The position numbers and the translations under genes are program-made. Of a stretch of 64,000 nucleotides of DNA, positions 26,248 through 39,571 are shown piece by piece. Within the stretch, counting starts at the first letter, position 1; each line of letters opens with the position of its first letter. The stretch comes from Acarospora socialis (lineage: Eukaryota; Ascomycota; Lecanoromycetes; Acarosporales; Acarosporaceae), in assembly GCA_025617375.2 (NCBI GenBank), contig JAMYGW020000008.1, forward strand, positions 248,001 through 312,000, given 5' to 3'. The notes below the pieces were generated by a model. It was not told the DNA's origin and searched no databases. It saw only the letters and a program-made list of their open reading frames with translations.

Positions 26248-26736
26248 ACTGCTTATGAAAAACAGAAAAGATGATGTTCTCATTGTGTATGTTAGTCATA
26301 CTAGTATGAGACAAGATGACAGCAATATTTTCTGCTAAGTTCTGCTAGTATTCTGTGTTAAAATGTCTCATGTAGCTCTATTCATTATAGTTTCTTTATC
26401 AATCTCTTTTCTTCACAGTTTGTTGAGATAGCAATATTAATGATGAGAATGAGAACAAGAATGATGAGATAAGACATGACTGAAGATGTGAAGATGCTCA
26501 TGAAAACTGTTTGACAATAAAAAGATTTGATGACATGTGTGATATGTCTGAGAATGTCAATTTGTCATTGATTTAACTTGTGTTTCAACATGTGAAATCA
26601 CTTAATTTTGTGCATTTTTTGAGATCTTTTTGAGCATTGTTTTTGAATACTTGAGATGACAAGATGTAGTTGTTTTGACTGCAATTTTATAGTGAAAAGT
26701 GACAACTCATTTTCTCATGTTGTCTGTCTTTGAGAA

Positions 26737-27183
26737 TTAAGTAAAGAACATGATGAATTCATGATGACTATTCATGATTAATTTGTTATTTTCACAGTTC
26801 AAAATCATGTTCTCTGTCTGCATGACATTCATTTCAATAAGAATTTCAGTGTTGAGTTCATTCACTATGTGAGTCTTGCATCTCACATAAATCTTGTTAT
26901 TGTTGTTATTGATGTCATACATGTATAAATGTAAATTGATGTGTTCAGAGAAGATAAATTCATCAACAATACTGTCAATTTGTAAAGTTGTTTCACTAAA
27001 TTGCAGAGAATTTTCAGCAGCTAGACTGCAGTCAATAAGTGTGTGAATGACATCAAAGTCTAAACACACAGACTGAAATTCAACAGTAAGACTGTTGACA
27101 CTGATCTTCATGATAATGTAGTCAATAGAAATAATGATGTCAGTGTGATACAATGAGACAAGATAGTTGTAGTGAGTGTTCAT
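26737..27183 (-). pseudogene. Retropepsin-like frame of element Y (148 residues open)
   Basis: The longest open frame in the window. It contains CLDFDVIHTLID in the place of the retropepsin D-T/S-G active-site strand. The C-terminal half (HIVNELNTEILIEMNVM) fits the second conserved block, usually an ILIGxDxM-type motif in Gypsy proteases. The same pattern of blocks is seen in element U (62440-62800). It belongs to a broken element; no host role is implied. Confidence 0.7.
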
Positions 27184-27199
27184 GATGTGTTATTTGAGA

Positions 27200-28680
27200 T
27201 GTGCAGTTGAAGAAAAGATCTTTTCACATATCAGATATGAATAGATACACTGTGTAATTGCTTAATTTACATAGTTGTGATTTGTTGCATTGTCTTGACT
27301 AAAATCTTAATTAAGATATTTGCTGTTTTGTTGATCTGCATAGTAAACTGCAAGATGTGCTTTAATGTTGTCATTGAAGTTTGTATGATAGACTGACTGA
27401 GAATGTGCTTGATTTTTGTGCACATGAAACTCATACTCATGAGATTTATGCTCATAAAGTACTCACTGTAAACAAAGCAGTTATTGTGATAAAGATTGTG
27501 ATCTATTGTCTTGATGTGAGTTATAGTTATGATTTTTGTAAGAATGAGATGAGTGTGTCATAGTGTAATCACTATGATTTGAAGATTTGTAAAAATGTAA
27601 ATTTGCAAAGTAAAGTGAATTTGTAAAGTAGTCATAATTCAGAGATTCATATCAACAGAAGTCATGTAGCAATGAGAATCTCATAAAGTATTGTATTCAC
27701 ATCTTTTTCTTTTTCAGTAGAAGATCAATGAATTGAGTCTCAAAAATCTCAATTATGAACTGCAGAATGTGCAATTGCAGTGTTGAATTGAGATTTTGTC
27801 AGACAAAAAACACACAATTGTATAGTGATAATTCTGTCAATTTTCTGTATTGAACAACAGTCTGTATGTAGATCATGAGATCTCAGTTATTGCAGACATT
27901 CTTCACTGTATACTTTTTCTTTAGTAAGATGTTTATAGTCTGTGACAGTAAGATCTTAAATTGAGTTGTGAGTTTGCAAGTTCAGTCATCTAGTTCATGT
28001 TCATTGAATAGATTCATTTGTTCAAGTAATGATTTAACAGCAAATCAAGCTAGAGCTGTGTCACAAAGACATGTGTAAAGATTTGTTCAAATCATCTTGC
28101 TGTCATGAATCTTCACTATTGTCTGACATTGTAACATGAACAGATGAACATTACAGTAGTACATTGTTTTGTTTACACTGACAATGTCATTGTCACTGTA
28201 CTCAATAAATAGATGTGAATCAAAAAGATCAATTTCTTCTGCATAGAACATCATTGTTGTATGAATGTCATCAATATGAACTCAAAATTCAAGCTCTTCA
28301 TCTTTTCATTCATCAGCACATTTCTTGCTCAAATATTTTAAAACATAGTCATTATCATTCTTTACTAATTGCTCTGTCAAAAATCATCTAGCTGTAATCT
28401 TTAATGAGATTAATGAGCTGACAGAACAACAAAATCATGAGTAAAAGATTTGTTATTGAAGAAGATCTAATTTGATGTTCAAATTGATGTTTGACTTTTC
28501 AATGATGTCATACATCTCATTGATATTCATTAGAATAAGATTGTTTTGATGCTTTTCATCTTCTGAAAAATGAATATTCTTTATTTGACTGATAAGAGCA
28601 TTTATGAAGTCTCATGTAAAACAATGACAAAATTCAGAACTTATTTCATCAGAATGTGCAGTTGCTGTCTTGTTTTATGA
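27200..28680 (-). pseudogene. Gag-like region of element Y
   Basis: Precedes the protease on the minus strand. A long region with residual coding character and few homopolymer runs has the size and position of a gag gene. It starts near the presumed primer-binding site. No zinc knuckle could be placed with confidence. It is broken. Confidence 0.5.
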
Positions 28681-28869
28681 AGATTTAGTCATTGTAGTGA
28701 TTTGATTTTGATGTTGAAAACAGACTGATTTGATGTAGCAAATATTTCATTTTTTGTTTGATTTTGTGAGCTACCACAGAGAACAATTTTTGATACAGCA
28801 TTTTTAAGCTCACTAATGTCTAAATATGAAGATTTAAACTGACTGCTTAATTCAGTTGATGCTATCAAT

Positions 28870-29055
28870 TGTTAAAATCAATTTATATGATTGATTTCTA
28901 AGTCTATGATAATGTGTTAATTGCTGAGAAAACTATCTAGAAAGTGATGTTTTACATAGATGCAGTTCTTTAAAAACTAGTGCTGAGTACTTCTGCAGAG
29001 TCTCATCTTATTGTAGAGTTTTAATTTTGCTGAGTTCTATGACAAATTCATAACA
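28870..29055 (-). repeat. Element Y LTR, right (5' LTR of the element)
   Basis: 186 bp, starting TGTTAAAATCAATTT and ending CATAACA, followed by the ACAGT target copy. Confidence 0.9.
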
Positions 29056-30651
29056 ACAGTGAATTTAACTCAGTTTCTGAACAACTTGTGAAAGAAGTAA
29101 ATGTTTTATTAAGTTATATAATGAGTTCAGAATTTTCTTCACAATCAAACTATTTTATTAATTATACAAGAACAAAAGACAAGTTGCTTCTTTGTGAAGA
29201 CTGAAGTTTTACAAAATTTTTCTTTATCATTTATTCTCTTTTTATTCTACAATGCAGATCTGCTGAAGTGATGTAATTGATTAGAAGAGAAAATTTTGAC
29301 AATTGATTTTGCTGATGATGTCAACATTTTTTTGTATGAATTATTTACTGAGATCAACTGTATCAAACTGAAAAAAATTCATAAAGAATGTAAAAGCTGA
29401 GTTACACAACATGAAACTAAATTTGTTTTTCACAAATATAAAATAATTCACTTCTTCAGAATCAGAATCAGATTCAATATGCAGACAGTTGTATAAATTT
29501 AAAATAATGAATTGTTTTTTTTTAAGTGTGAAAATCTTAGAAATATAATTTAATTCTAAGCTCAAATGAACTGCTCATGTCAAAATTCTTTAAAACAAGA
29601 TAATTAAACAGACAAAAGTATTAATCAGAATAACAATATTCATTTGAAAAACTTCTTTTATATAATCTTAACAGATCTACACAACAGTCATTTGATCAAC
29701 AATAACTTATGAAGTATATATTTAACACACATCTGTCAAGAATCATCATATAAAGAAAATTGTCAGTGCCATCAAGATTACTCAATTCAAATATCTTTGT
29801 ATGATTATTAATATTTACTGAATTACTTCAATCAGCATTTTGAAAATTAAGATCTACATTTTTTTTCTTGATCTATATCTAGATGATAGAATGCAAATCT
29901 ATATTATTTATACAAAGAACACAGTCTTTACAGAAATGAAAAACAAAATCTACAGTTTCATCAGAAAAAGAATTAAGAAAGAAGTTTGTCAATTTATAAT
30001 GACTGTGATAGTCACTTATCTCTCAGTGAAACTAACAAAGAAAATCAGCTTGAAAAAGACTGTACAAAATGTATAAACTCAAAAATAATATAACATCAAT
30101 CAGAAAAAGAAGATCAGAAGATGAAATTAAGTCATTAAATTACTTTTCAAAAGAATTCTTCAGTTTCATCAGAAACTGAGAAAGACTGAAAGTTCAGAAT
30201 TAATTCAGTTTTATATGAAATGTATTGATTATAATTATTTTTTTTACAAAATTAAAATTTCTGAAATTTTCTCTGTCAACTGCTTGTGTAATAAAAAAGC
30301 AAAAACTTCACAACATATACTGCTGACATATGAAATCAGAAAAAATTTGTAGCTGTTTATTATTCAAAAAGAAAAAAAAAGATTTTATATAATTTCTGTT
30401 CATCAAAGAGCTGATTTATGAGATTGTCAAATGAATTATATATGACAGTCATTTAAATTAGTTTCAGTTTATGATCAATATTCTTTATAATTAAAAGTGA
30501 AATTATTCAACTTTTGTCTTATTCACTTAACTTTTGCATCTAATTTACTTTTATATGAAGAATATTATGAGTTTAGATTTTCATTCTTGTAAAATTTTCT
30601 AAGATATGAACTGAAGAGAAGTTCTACTTAGCATAGTTAGTTTAGTGTAAG

Positions 30652-30716
30652 AATAAGAATAATAAGAATAATAAGAATAATAAGAATAATAAGAATAATA
30701 AGAATAATAAGAATAA

Positions 30717-30758
<42 letters not shown>
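30652..30758 (+). repeat. TAA/TAAGAA microsatellite tail of LINE copy b
   Basis: More than 100 bp of AATAAG units give way to a pure AAT run at the LINE 3' end. The long, clean array suggests later microsatellite expansion of the original tail. Confidence 0.85.
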
Positions 30759-30759
<1 letters not shown>

Positions 30760-31399
30760 TGAATATGACTGTTGTTAACACTACAGTTTGTGTACAACAA
30801 TGCAAAAAACAAAATCATGAAAAAGACATTTTTCTATGTAAACTATAACTATAATTTAAAGATATGATAAAATTCACAAATATATAAATCACAGAATAAA
30901 AAAGTGATATTGAATATTGCTTAGTTAAAGAAATTACATCAAGATTTAATGACATGAATTAAACAGTAGATGAAACAAACAATAATGATAAAATCATTTG
31001 AGAAAAAAGAAAAGATATACTTAAAAATAAATAACATTCACATTAAAGAAAAAAGCAAAAAACTAAAAAATAAAAGCATTGAATCATTTAAGATCATATG
31101 AAACATTAAGAAATTAAGTTATAAATTAGATTTATCTGAAAAAATAAAAATACACTTAATATTTTTTGTATTAATACTACAGTACTGTAATTAATTTATA
31201 TTACTTTAAGTCACTAAAATGTCTATTGAATTCAACAAAGAATATAAAATTAAAAATATTTTAAAAAAAGAAATAATTAAAGAGAAAACTTACTATCTTA
31301 TTAAGTAAAAAGAATACAATATCTCAGAAAACACATAAAAGTTCAAGAAAGATTTACTTAAATATACAAGAACACTTCAGTAGTTTGAGAAAAAAGTTC

Positions 31400-31894
31400 A
31401 GAATTGAAAAAGAAATTAAAACTCATCAACTTCAGTAAAAAATTAAGATTGAGAAAATCAGAAATCATTTACTCATTCTTTGTTTTATCATTATTCTTAT
31501 TCAACTCAATAGTCACACACTTAATCTTTTGAAGAGCACAAGATTTATTATGACAAATAGTTGCACACAGACAAGTTATTTTGAAACTGAGACACTGAAG
31601 AAATTTTAGTTAAATTGTGTGCTTAGTTTCAGCATGATTCAGCTGCAACTTAAAACTTTTATAAATACAGTTTAAAGTATTAAGAGATACAGAAATGCAG
31701 AAACAGTCATAACAAATGTATTTGACACACTTTTTATTTTCTTTCATTTAAATACAGATGTTAAAAAAATTAACACAACAATTGCAAATTAAAGAGACTA
31801 TGATATCAAACTGAAGAATAGTTTTTGCAAAAATAAAACAATTTTTAAATTTAGAAAAGCATTCTGAGATGTGAATGACAACTTACTTATATAC
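31400..31894. other. Gypsy-2 3' non-coding region
   Basis: No sense coding. On the minus strand a cysteine-rich stretch followed by an acidic KNNDKTKNE-like end sits in the same position as the antisense frame of Gypsy-1, -3, -4 and -6, but it is more decayed. Confidence 0.4.
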
Positions 31895-32042
31895 TTTTGT
31901 GTTATGAATAAACTAATTACTTAGATATATTCTGTGACTGTGACTTATCAGATTACTTAGTAATCTTGTTGTTGTTGTTAAAAACTTATAATTAGTTGTT
32001 AGATATGAAAGACATTTAGTTAAATATATAGTTAGATCTTTG

Positions 32043-32402
32043 TGTAACATTCTCACAGAAGACTTCTCTTATATAAGAACTAAAAGTTTGTACTTATTGA
32101 TATAAAAGTGTGATCTGAAACAATTCTGATCTTTATTCTTAGATTGTTATTTAAGTTGAATATGATCATTTTCATAAAAGAAATAACTCTACTATATAGA
32201 ATGAGCTTGATGTCTCTGCATTGAGCACTCTTAATGTTTTAACATTTTAACATTAAGAAATTGAGTTTTCAGCTCATCTGCTTGTCATTGAGTTATTACA
32301 TTATTATGTGACTGCTGTTTAACAGTTCTTCTTATATGTGCTCTAAGTGAACTCTGAGACATAAATTCACAAGTTTCTTTTTTACAGAATATAATCATAA
32401 CA
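32043..32402 (-). repeat. Gypsy-3 LTR, left
   Basis: 360 bp, reading TGTAACATTCTCACAG to AATCATAACA on plus, which is the reverse complement of the TGTTATGATTATATTCTG family. Confidence 0.93.
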
Positions 32403-32476
32403 TCATTTTTTTTCTTCAGACATTAGTTCTCTAGAATTTATTTAAGTGAGAGTATATAAGAAATTCATCATCAGTA

Positions 32477-32930
32477 ATGATGCTTTTTAAAAATTTCAAT
32501 TGTCTAAGAATTGCAAAGAAAATTCAACTCAATAATAATCTTATCACATTTTCTTGTGAATTCTGTACTGTCTGCAGTCTCAATTATTTTGTTATGATTG
32601 ATGAAAGATCAAAATGTAATAAATATACTCATTACAGTTATCTGTACATTGTAGTTTCATGAGAGTTTTTTAACAAAATTTATCTTTCTCTTCAAAAGAA
32701 AATAAGTGATGCAAATGCAGTTCTTGATGTTCTTACTGTCAAAATAATACATTTTTAAAAAATTTTGAATCAAACAGATCATCATATCACACAGAAAACT
32801 GACTGTCTTGTTGCTGAATTTAATAGTGATAATGATGAAATTAAGAATAAAGAAAATTCTTTTAATAATTAACAAATGAAACAGTTTGTTAACTCAATAT
32901 CATCATTCTTCTGAATCAGTATCAACTTCT
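32477..32930 (+). pseudogene. Antisense Cys-rich / coiled-coil frame of Gypsy-3
   Basis: Opposite in strand to the element. It starts MMLFKNFNCLRIAKK (open 32477-32662) with CEFCTVCSLN, and the coiled-coil-like part and acidic end (NSDNDEIKN) follow to about 32930. It is highly similar to the equivalents in Gypsy-1 and Gypsy-4. Confidence 0.65.
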
Positions 32931-35900
32931 TTTTTTAAAATATTGAAGTATTCTCACAAAGTTCTTAAAATTTTCTCTGAGTTCTCAGATGTTTTCTGAG
33001 ATGTCATAATCTTTTCATTTTATGAGATAGTGAACTTTCTTATTAATCATTTTTCTTTCTAAAATATTCTCAACTTCATATTCTTCTTTGAGTTCAACAG
33101 ATGTTTTAATAATTTGAAGTGATATGAACTGATTACAGTGCTGTAGCATGAATGCATGAAATATTGAGTGTATTTTCATTTTCTTAAATAAATCTAACTC
33201 ATAACTTAATTTCTTAATATTTCATATGATCTTGAATGATTCAATGCTCTTGTTTTTCAACTTCTTGCTTTTTTCTTTAATTCATATGTTGTTTGTTCTT
33301 AAATATATCTTCTTTTCTTTTTTAAATAATCTTGTCTTTATTGTTTGTTCTGTCTGCTGTCTGATTCATTTTATTAAATCTTAGTGCAGTTTTTTCATCT
33401 GAGTAATATTCAGAATTGCTTTTTGACTTTGTAATTTATGTTCTTTGAAATTTTGTCATATCTCTGAATTATAGTTATAATTCATATAGAAAGATGTTTC
33501 TTTCATGATTTCATTTTTTATGTTGTTGTATGCAAACTGTATCATTGATAACAGTCATATTCAGTTATTTTGATTTTTGTTGACATAGTGTCTCAAATAC
33601 ATTTTCACTATTTAATTCATTCACTTACTTTGTTCATCTGTCTATAAATAATATGCTGTTGACATTTTGTGTTTTATTCTGAGTTCTGTTATGAGTATTT
33701 TTCAAAACTTGCTTATAAACAGTTTGTTTCTATCAGTGATAAATTCTTTTAATAATTCATGATTATTAATCAATTTTTGCAGTATGATGTGCATCAATAC
33801 TGATGCTGTTGTGATTTCTTTAAATAAAATGAATATTGTGTACTTGATCAATCTATTCACTATAATTAATATATTATTGAATTTCACTTCTTATGCTGAG
33901 TCTTTTGACAGTAATAACTTCACAATGAAATTCATAATAACTGACTTTCATGATGCATCTGATGTGTTTAGTTGTGTTACTTCATTATATTGTTTGTCTC
34001 AATTAATTTTATTTCTTCAACATAAATTGCACACAGCAATCATTCTGATAACTCAATTTTTAAGATTGTTAATGTTGCATCTTTTTTGCACTAAGTTCTC
34101 AGTGCATTTGACTTCTAAATGTTCTTTAACTCTGTTGTGATGATACATTTTAATGAGTTTTTTGTCTGTCAAAAGAGTTTATTCTATCTTGTGCATTGCT
34201 GTTAAATTTTTTGTGAGAATTTCTTCATTGTTTTCACTCAAAATTTCAGCATATATCATCTGTATATCTTCATGATCAGATTGTTTGCTCAAGACATTTA
34301 TTTCATTATTTTTATTATTTTTCTTGTAATATATTTGAAATTCATAGTCTGTCAACTGTTTTGTTCAACAAATCTGTTGTTAATTGAGTTATTTTGTTGT
34401 TGCAAAGTTTCTTAGATTTCTATGATTCATATAGATCTGAATTGACTTGCTTGTTTTTGCAAAATAAGATCTTTAATTTTGCAGTGCTTTCATTATTGCA
34501 AGAAATTTTTTATCATGAATCTCATATCTTTTCTTGAGTTCTGATAGTTTTCTAAATCAGTATGCTATGAGTTTTTGCTGTTCATTCTTGATTTAATACA
34601 AATATATATTTATTGCAAAATCTGAGACATCTGTCTTTAATGTCTTCTCATATATTGAATTGAGTATTTTCAGATGTGCTATTTTATTAAAACTTCTTTT
34701 TAATATGTGAAATGTGTTTTTCTGCTTTTCATCTCAATGTTATTTCTTGTTTTTGTGTATCAAACATGTTAATGATTTTATGATTTTTGCATAGTTTAAT
34801 ATGAATTTCTAATAATAATTTATTAACTTTAAAAAGATCTGTACTTTCTTAATTCATTTTAGTGTTAATTAGTTTCTGATTACTTCTGTCTTCTTTAAAT
34901 TTTTCTTGATCTGTTCAGATTGAATTATGTAATTTAAAAATTTAACTTTCTTAATTTTAAATTTACTCTTTGACTTTTTCACATACAGAGCTCACTCATT
35001 GAGTCTTGCTAATATCTTGCACACATGCTCATGATGCTTCTCAAGATTCTTTAATCATATTAAAATATTGTCAAGATATGTAATTACAAAATCATTAAGA
35101 TATTCTCTCAATATATCATTAATTAATCTCTGAAAGATGACAGAAATGTTTTTCAGTTCAAATAACATAATAATATATTTATAATGTTCATATTTTGTTC
35201 AGAATGCTGTCTTTTATTCTTTATTTTTTTTCATTTTAACTTAATAGTATGTCTCTTTAAGATCTAAGTTTGTAAATCACTTAGTTTTGTTTAATTAATC
35301 TTGCAACTCTTCTATCAATGATAGAAAATAACTGTCTCAATAAATTATCTCATTGAGTAATCTGTAGTCAACACATAATCATTTTTTATCATTTTTTTTT
35401 GATACAAACAGAATCAGATATTCTGCTGATGATTTTGATGATTTTATGAATTTTTTCTTGAGATTTTTGTCAAGATAAATTCTGACTTTCTTGAGTTGAT
35501 TCTTGCTCATTGAATATAATAATATTCACTTAGATTGCTTTCTGTTCAATAATGATATCTTATAATTTCATAATTTATGTTTTAATAAGTTTATCTCTGA
35601 TTGTTTAAGAATCTCATATGTGTTCTCAACTGCACATATCTCTTTTGTAACTCAATCAATTCTTAAATTCTTTTCACATAATTAAAACATTTTTAACATT
35701 GCATCATATCTGATTGACTCTGTAATGTTGAATGTTATTTTTTGTAAGTTTTCAAAAATTGAGACTTTCACACAGATTTTCTTCTCAATTCTTTCTATGA
35801 CTTCATTGATTAATCATATGTTGAATGAATAATGCACTTACTGTGTCATCAATTTTAACATATTAATGATTTTACAATTTATAATGTTGCTATTTGCTTC

Positions 35901-37913
35901 AGAATTCATCAATGCATCAATTTGATGTTTATTGATTTCAATTATAGTTCATATTTGATGATCATTGTTATTTCTTTGAGATGCTGCTAGCTTTTTATTC
36001 TCTAATTTCATCAAAAAAGCTTTTCATTTTTTGACTCTCTTAAGTTCTCAGCTCATCTTCAAAGTTCTTGAAATCATTTAGATTTTTTTTCAATCATAAG
36101 ATTTGCATACTCTAAACTGTGCTGCTCAATGTATCTTTTTAGATGTAATTAAAATTTATATTGATCATATTTCATTTACAACTGACTCTCAAAGACTCTT
36201 ACTCTTTGCAGAAATTCAGATAATATATATTCTCTGTTAAAAATTCATTTGTTTTTATTCTGTATGATATATTTTTTGAGTAAGTGTATTTTAATTTTGT
36301 GACTTTTTATTTTTTAAATAAAAAATTTTAACAATTCAGCATTGTTACTGTTGAGATATTCATCTTTAACAGTTATCATCAGCTCTTTTAACTGATCATA
36401 TGTTTCTTTTTTTTTCATATTTTTGTGTTGTGCTTTCTGTTTTTAAGCTTGCACTTTTTGTTTAAGTTCATGCTTCTTAAATTGAAACTTTTCTTCTTAC
36501 AATATTCAGCACTGATTCTCAGAATGCTGATATGCTTTCTTTAACTTTATATTGATTTTTCATTTGTCAATTTCTTTCTTATTCACATTCAAATTCAATA
36601 TTTATTAAATGTTATCACTGTAGTTTTCTTCTATCTGAGTTTTTTAAGTATCAGTCTCTTTGATCTTGACATTAAGAATATTTTTCTTGATATATTCTTT
36701 TGTAAAAATAGTTAATTTTTTCTTATAAATTAATCAACTCATCATGTTGTATCTGTCTCTTATGTCTTTATGCAATCTCTGAAAATATTATTTAACTCTG
36801 TCTTTTGTGTTCATGTAAATTCTGCACATGTTATTGTAACAGATTGTTTAGTTGAGAGTGTTGTGCACTATGTATGTATTCTTTTTGATTATTACTGCAA
36901 CATTTTTTCTTTTTACTCAAAATCTGTTACATTCTTGAACAAAATGTTCAGATTTTCTGCAGTTATAATATATTTGTATTTCATTTTGCAGTATTGTTTA
37001 AGACTTAGTGAACTGCTCTGATTAACATTTAAACTTTATTTGTTTAATTTTTCATGACTTTTAATGACACTTCTCAATCATATTGAGATTCATAGAATTT
37101 GTTTCTCTATATCTTATTAATAAAACATATTGTTTCATTCACAGTCAAAAGCTTTCTTCTTGATCTTTTATCATAAATAATATTCAATATTTTTTTTGTT
37201 TCATCTGTTGTTTTCATTGACAACTGTCAATATTAATACTCAAATTAATCATTTTTTAAAGATTGTCTAATTGTTCTGTTCAGACTATTTCATCTTTAAT
37301 GAACTTTCTTAACTCACAATAGTTCTGATAAATAAGTGCTTCATTATTTTATCTGATAAGTATTACTAATCATTGAAACTTAATGATGTATATTGTTACT
37401 GATTCACTCTGTCACAAAATATAAATCTATTTCTTTGTTACTTTTTTTTCATTGATTACTTTAAAGATTTTCTTTAATTCTTTCTTGAATCATTTATAGT
37501 CATTAAATATCAACTCTTTGTCTGCATTACATTCTTCATACTTTTTTCTCAGAAATTCATGCAGTTTGAGATTAACTCAATCAAAGACTGCATTTGTGAA
37601 ATAGATTGTTGCAAACAACATTTTTTCTTGATTGATTTGAAACTTCAGTTAATTGAATTCAATATATAGATTAAGTTTTGTCACAAAAACTCACAACTTT
37701 TTTCATTCTTCATCAAAAACATTCAGTATCTGTATCTTAGATGTATTCAGAGATAGTTGTATAACTTGAACTGATATTATCACTGATTGTGTCATCATTC
37801 TATTTGAAGTAAATGATAAAGATAAATTTGTTTAAACTTATCTCAAGAACAAGATTAAAACATTCTTCTGTGTGTCAGACATTGTATTTTTTATATTATA
37901 AGAGTGTTCAAAG

Positions 37914-38273
37914 TGTAATGTTCTCACAGAAGATTTCTTTCATATAAGAACTAAGAGTTTGTATTTATTGATATAAAAGTGTAATCTAAAATGATTCTGA
38001 TCTTTATTTTTAAATTGTTATTTAAGTTGAATATAATTGTTTTCATAAAAGAAATAACTCTACTATATAGAGTGAGCTTAATGTCTCTGCATTGAGTATT
38101 CTTGATGTTTCAATATCTTAATGTCAAGAAGTTGAGTTTTCAGCTTGTCTGCTCATCATTGAGTCATTATATTGTTATGTGACTGCTATTTAGCAGTTCT
38201 TCTCATACACACTTCAGATAAATTTTAGAGCATAGATCTGCAAGTTTCTTTCTTACAAAGTATGATTGTAACA
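37914..38273 (-). repeat. Gypsy-3 LTR, right
   Basis: 360 bp, reading TGTAATGTTCTCACAG to GATTGTAACA on plus. Confidence 0.93.
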
Positions 38274-38330
38274 CTTTGCTCAGAGTTTAGAAAATCAATT
38301 TATCTTTTTTACACATAATGAGTTTTAAAA

Positions 38331-39246
38331 ATTTGATAGCATCAACTGATTTTCAAATCATCAAGTCTTTAATTATTGATTTGAAGCTCTCAAAATCAGT
38401 TATCTTTATATGACATTATTGACAGTCAAATTTCTATCTAGTTATTATCATCAGACTCTTCAGTGTATTAAGATTGTCTACTTTATCAAGACACTTTTGC
38501 TGTTTATCAGACTATTATGTTTTATTTGTTTGATATACTCAATAATGACAATTTTATCAGTCAATATTATCATATCTCACTTGTCATATTCACTGTTGAG
38601 ATTACTCTGCTTATTGTTCTTATCTATTTCATTAATTTTCTTAATGAACTCATCACTCTCATGATTACACTGTAAGTTGTTAATTTAATGAATTCTTCAA
38701 TAAACTTGTCAGTAAACTTTAGTACAGTTACTACATCAAGTCAGAATTCAATCATCTTATCTACATTTACTGATCAAGATTTACTCTGTTTATCAGATCA
38801 TTGTGTATTAGCTGTTTATTAGTTAAAGCAGTGTGAATTAATTAATTATGTTTATATCTCACTGATATTAAACAATGTTGTTAATTTAACTCACAACATC
38901 ATCATCTTATACTTTACTTCTGTCAAATATCAGTCTGCTGATACATTAAATTCTCAATAAACTTGTAAGAATATTAGTTAATTTTCAGACTTAAAATATT
39001 CTATCAGTTAATCACTCACTAAGAGTAATTTTATTAAGATCATTCACTGTTTCAAGAATGACTCAATATCTCTATTGAATCATTTAACATTTTTAATATG
39101 AGTCTCATTTCAATTCATTAACAATATAAACCAGTCTGATTAATCAGATCAGTTAGATCTCTTTTAAACTGAGTGAAGTCTTTATTAATTTATAGTCTCA
39201 ATTTCTGACAAGTTTTACTTCACAACATTATTATTACTTCAATTAG
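38331..39246 (+). pseudogene. Gypsy W leader and gag-like region
   Basis: Starts with a presumed primer-binding site just after the 5' LTR (gatagcatcaactg, 38335-38348). No domain can be named in the following 900 bases. The assignment as gag rests on position only. Confidence 0.5.
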
Positions 39247-39571
39247 TGTAATATTCTGATCTGAGATTTCTTGAGTATTAAATTTAAGAATTTATGCTTG
39301 TAAATATAATAATTTATATGATACAATAGACTTTGAGTTTCAATTCTTAGATTGTTACTAGTACTTAAGTTAAACACAGTCAATTCTTTAAGAAAATCAA
39401 ATCTACTATATAGAAACAGACACACTGACATGCTCAGTGCTTCAGTATTTTGTTGTGCTTTAAACACATGTTTATGAGAAAATATCTGACATTTCATTGT
39501 TTCATGTTCTTAACTACACTTCTCTCAACATATTTTCTGACATGTCACTTTTTCTGAAACATAATTATAAC
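39247..39571 (-). repeat. Gypsy-6 3' LTR
   Basis: 325 bp. It shares both ends and short internal blocks with Gypsy-3 and -4 LTRs but is shorter and diverged in the middle. Confidence 0.85.

Larger units (their letters stand above)
26062..29055 (-). mobile_element. Element Y: 3-kb gag-protease LTR element lacking RT
   Basis: The 2994-bp element is bounded by 186-bp LTRs (26062-26247 and 28870-29055) with a perfect target duplication ACAGT (26057-26061 and 29056-29060), inserted in LINE copy b. Coding is on the minus strand: a gag-like region (about 28680-27200) and a retropepsin-like frame (27183-26737). There is no room for, and no trace of, RT, RNase H or integrase, so it must have been mobilised by another element. 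Next to its 5' LTR (the right end on plus) lies gatagcatcaactg, the same sequence found beside the W LTR and, inverted, beside the V LTR. This is a presumed primer-binding site and suggests W/U-type machinery. It is moderately broken. Confidence 0.85.
24200..30600 (+). pseudogene. LINE ORF2 (endonuclease and reverse transcriptase), decayed and split
   Basis: The APE-like endonuclease start is recognisable near 24268 (LQYNV.KSKNKM, fitting the usual QWNV start of the domain). The region 25350-26050 fits the linker between endonuclease and RT, including EEKAEIF-like sequence. Element Y interrupts at 26057-29060. RT resumes with LFLFYNADLL and the catalytic FADDVNIF segment, then the thumb with a HECK/KY-IIHF area and a C-terminal domain. 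No clear RNase H could be assigned. Confidence 0.7.
22860..30758 (+). mobile_element. Tad1-like LINE copy b, split by element Y
   Basis: This plus-strand LINE is cut at its 5' end by the lone LTR and ends in a long TAA/TAAGAA repeat tail (30652-30758). Without Y it spans about 4.9 kb. ORF1 covers about 23055-24000. ORF2 starts near 24200 with an endonuclease-like start and runs on through a linker to 26056. It resumes at 29061 with the RT catalytic area (LFLFYNADLL near 29235, FADDV near 29308-29322) and a C-terminal region to about 30600. The FADD box and ORF1 zinc knuckles are typical of the fungal Tad1 clade. It is broken by many stops. At its 3' end the tail meets Gypsy-2 integrase sequence. 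Confidence 0.87.
32043..38273 (-). mobile_element. Gypsy-3: complete but broken Ty3/Gypsy chromovirus inside the W 5' LTR
   Basis: The 6231-bp element has 360-bp LTRs and a perfect target duplication CTTTG (32038-32042 and 38274-38278). The uninterrupted W 3' LTR at 51926-51985 gives the empty site, with CTTTG once at 51931-51935. Coding is minus: gag (about 37850-36700), protease (about 35950-35600), RT (about 35550-34900), RNase H (about 34700-34300), integrase (about 34250-33130) and chromodomain (about 33110-32930). It is the same family as Gypsy-1 and -4. Many stops are present. Confidence 0.92.

Noticed and set aside
30599-30805. Tyr/Ser-rich protein from a 68-codon minus frame
   Set aside because: It is the TAA/TAAGAA microsatellite tail of LINE b read in reverse.
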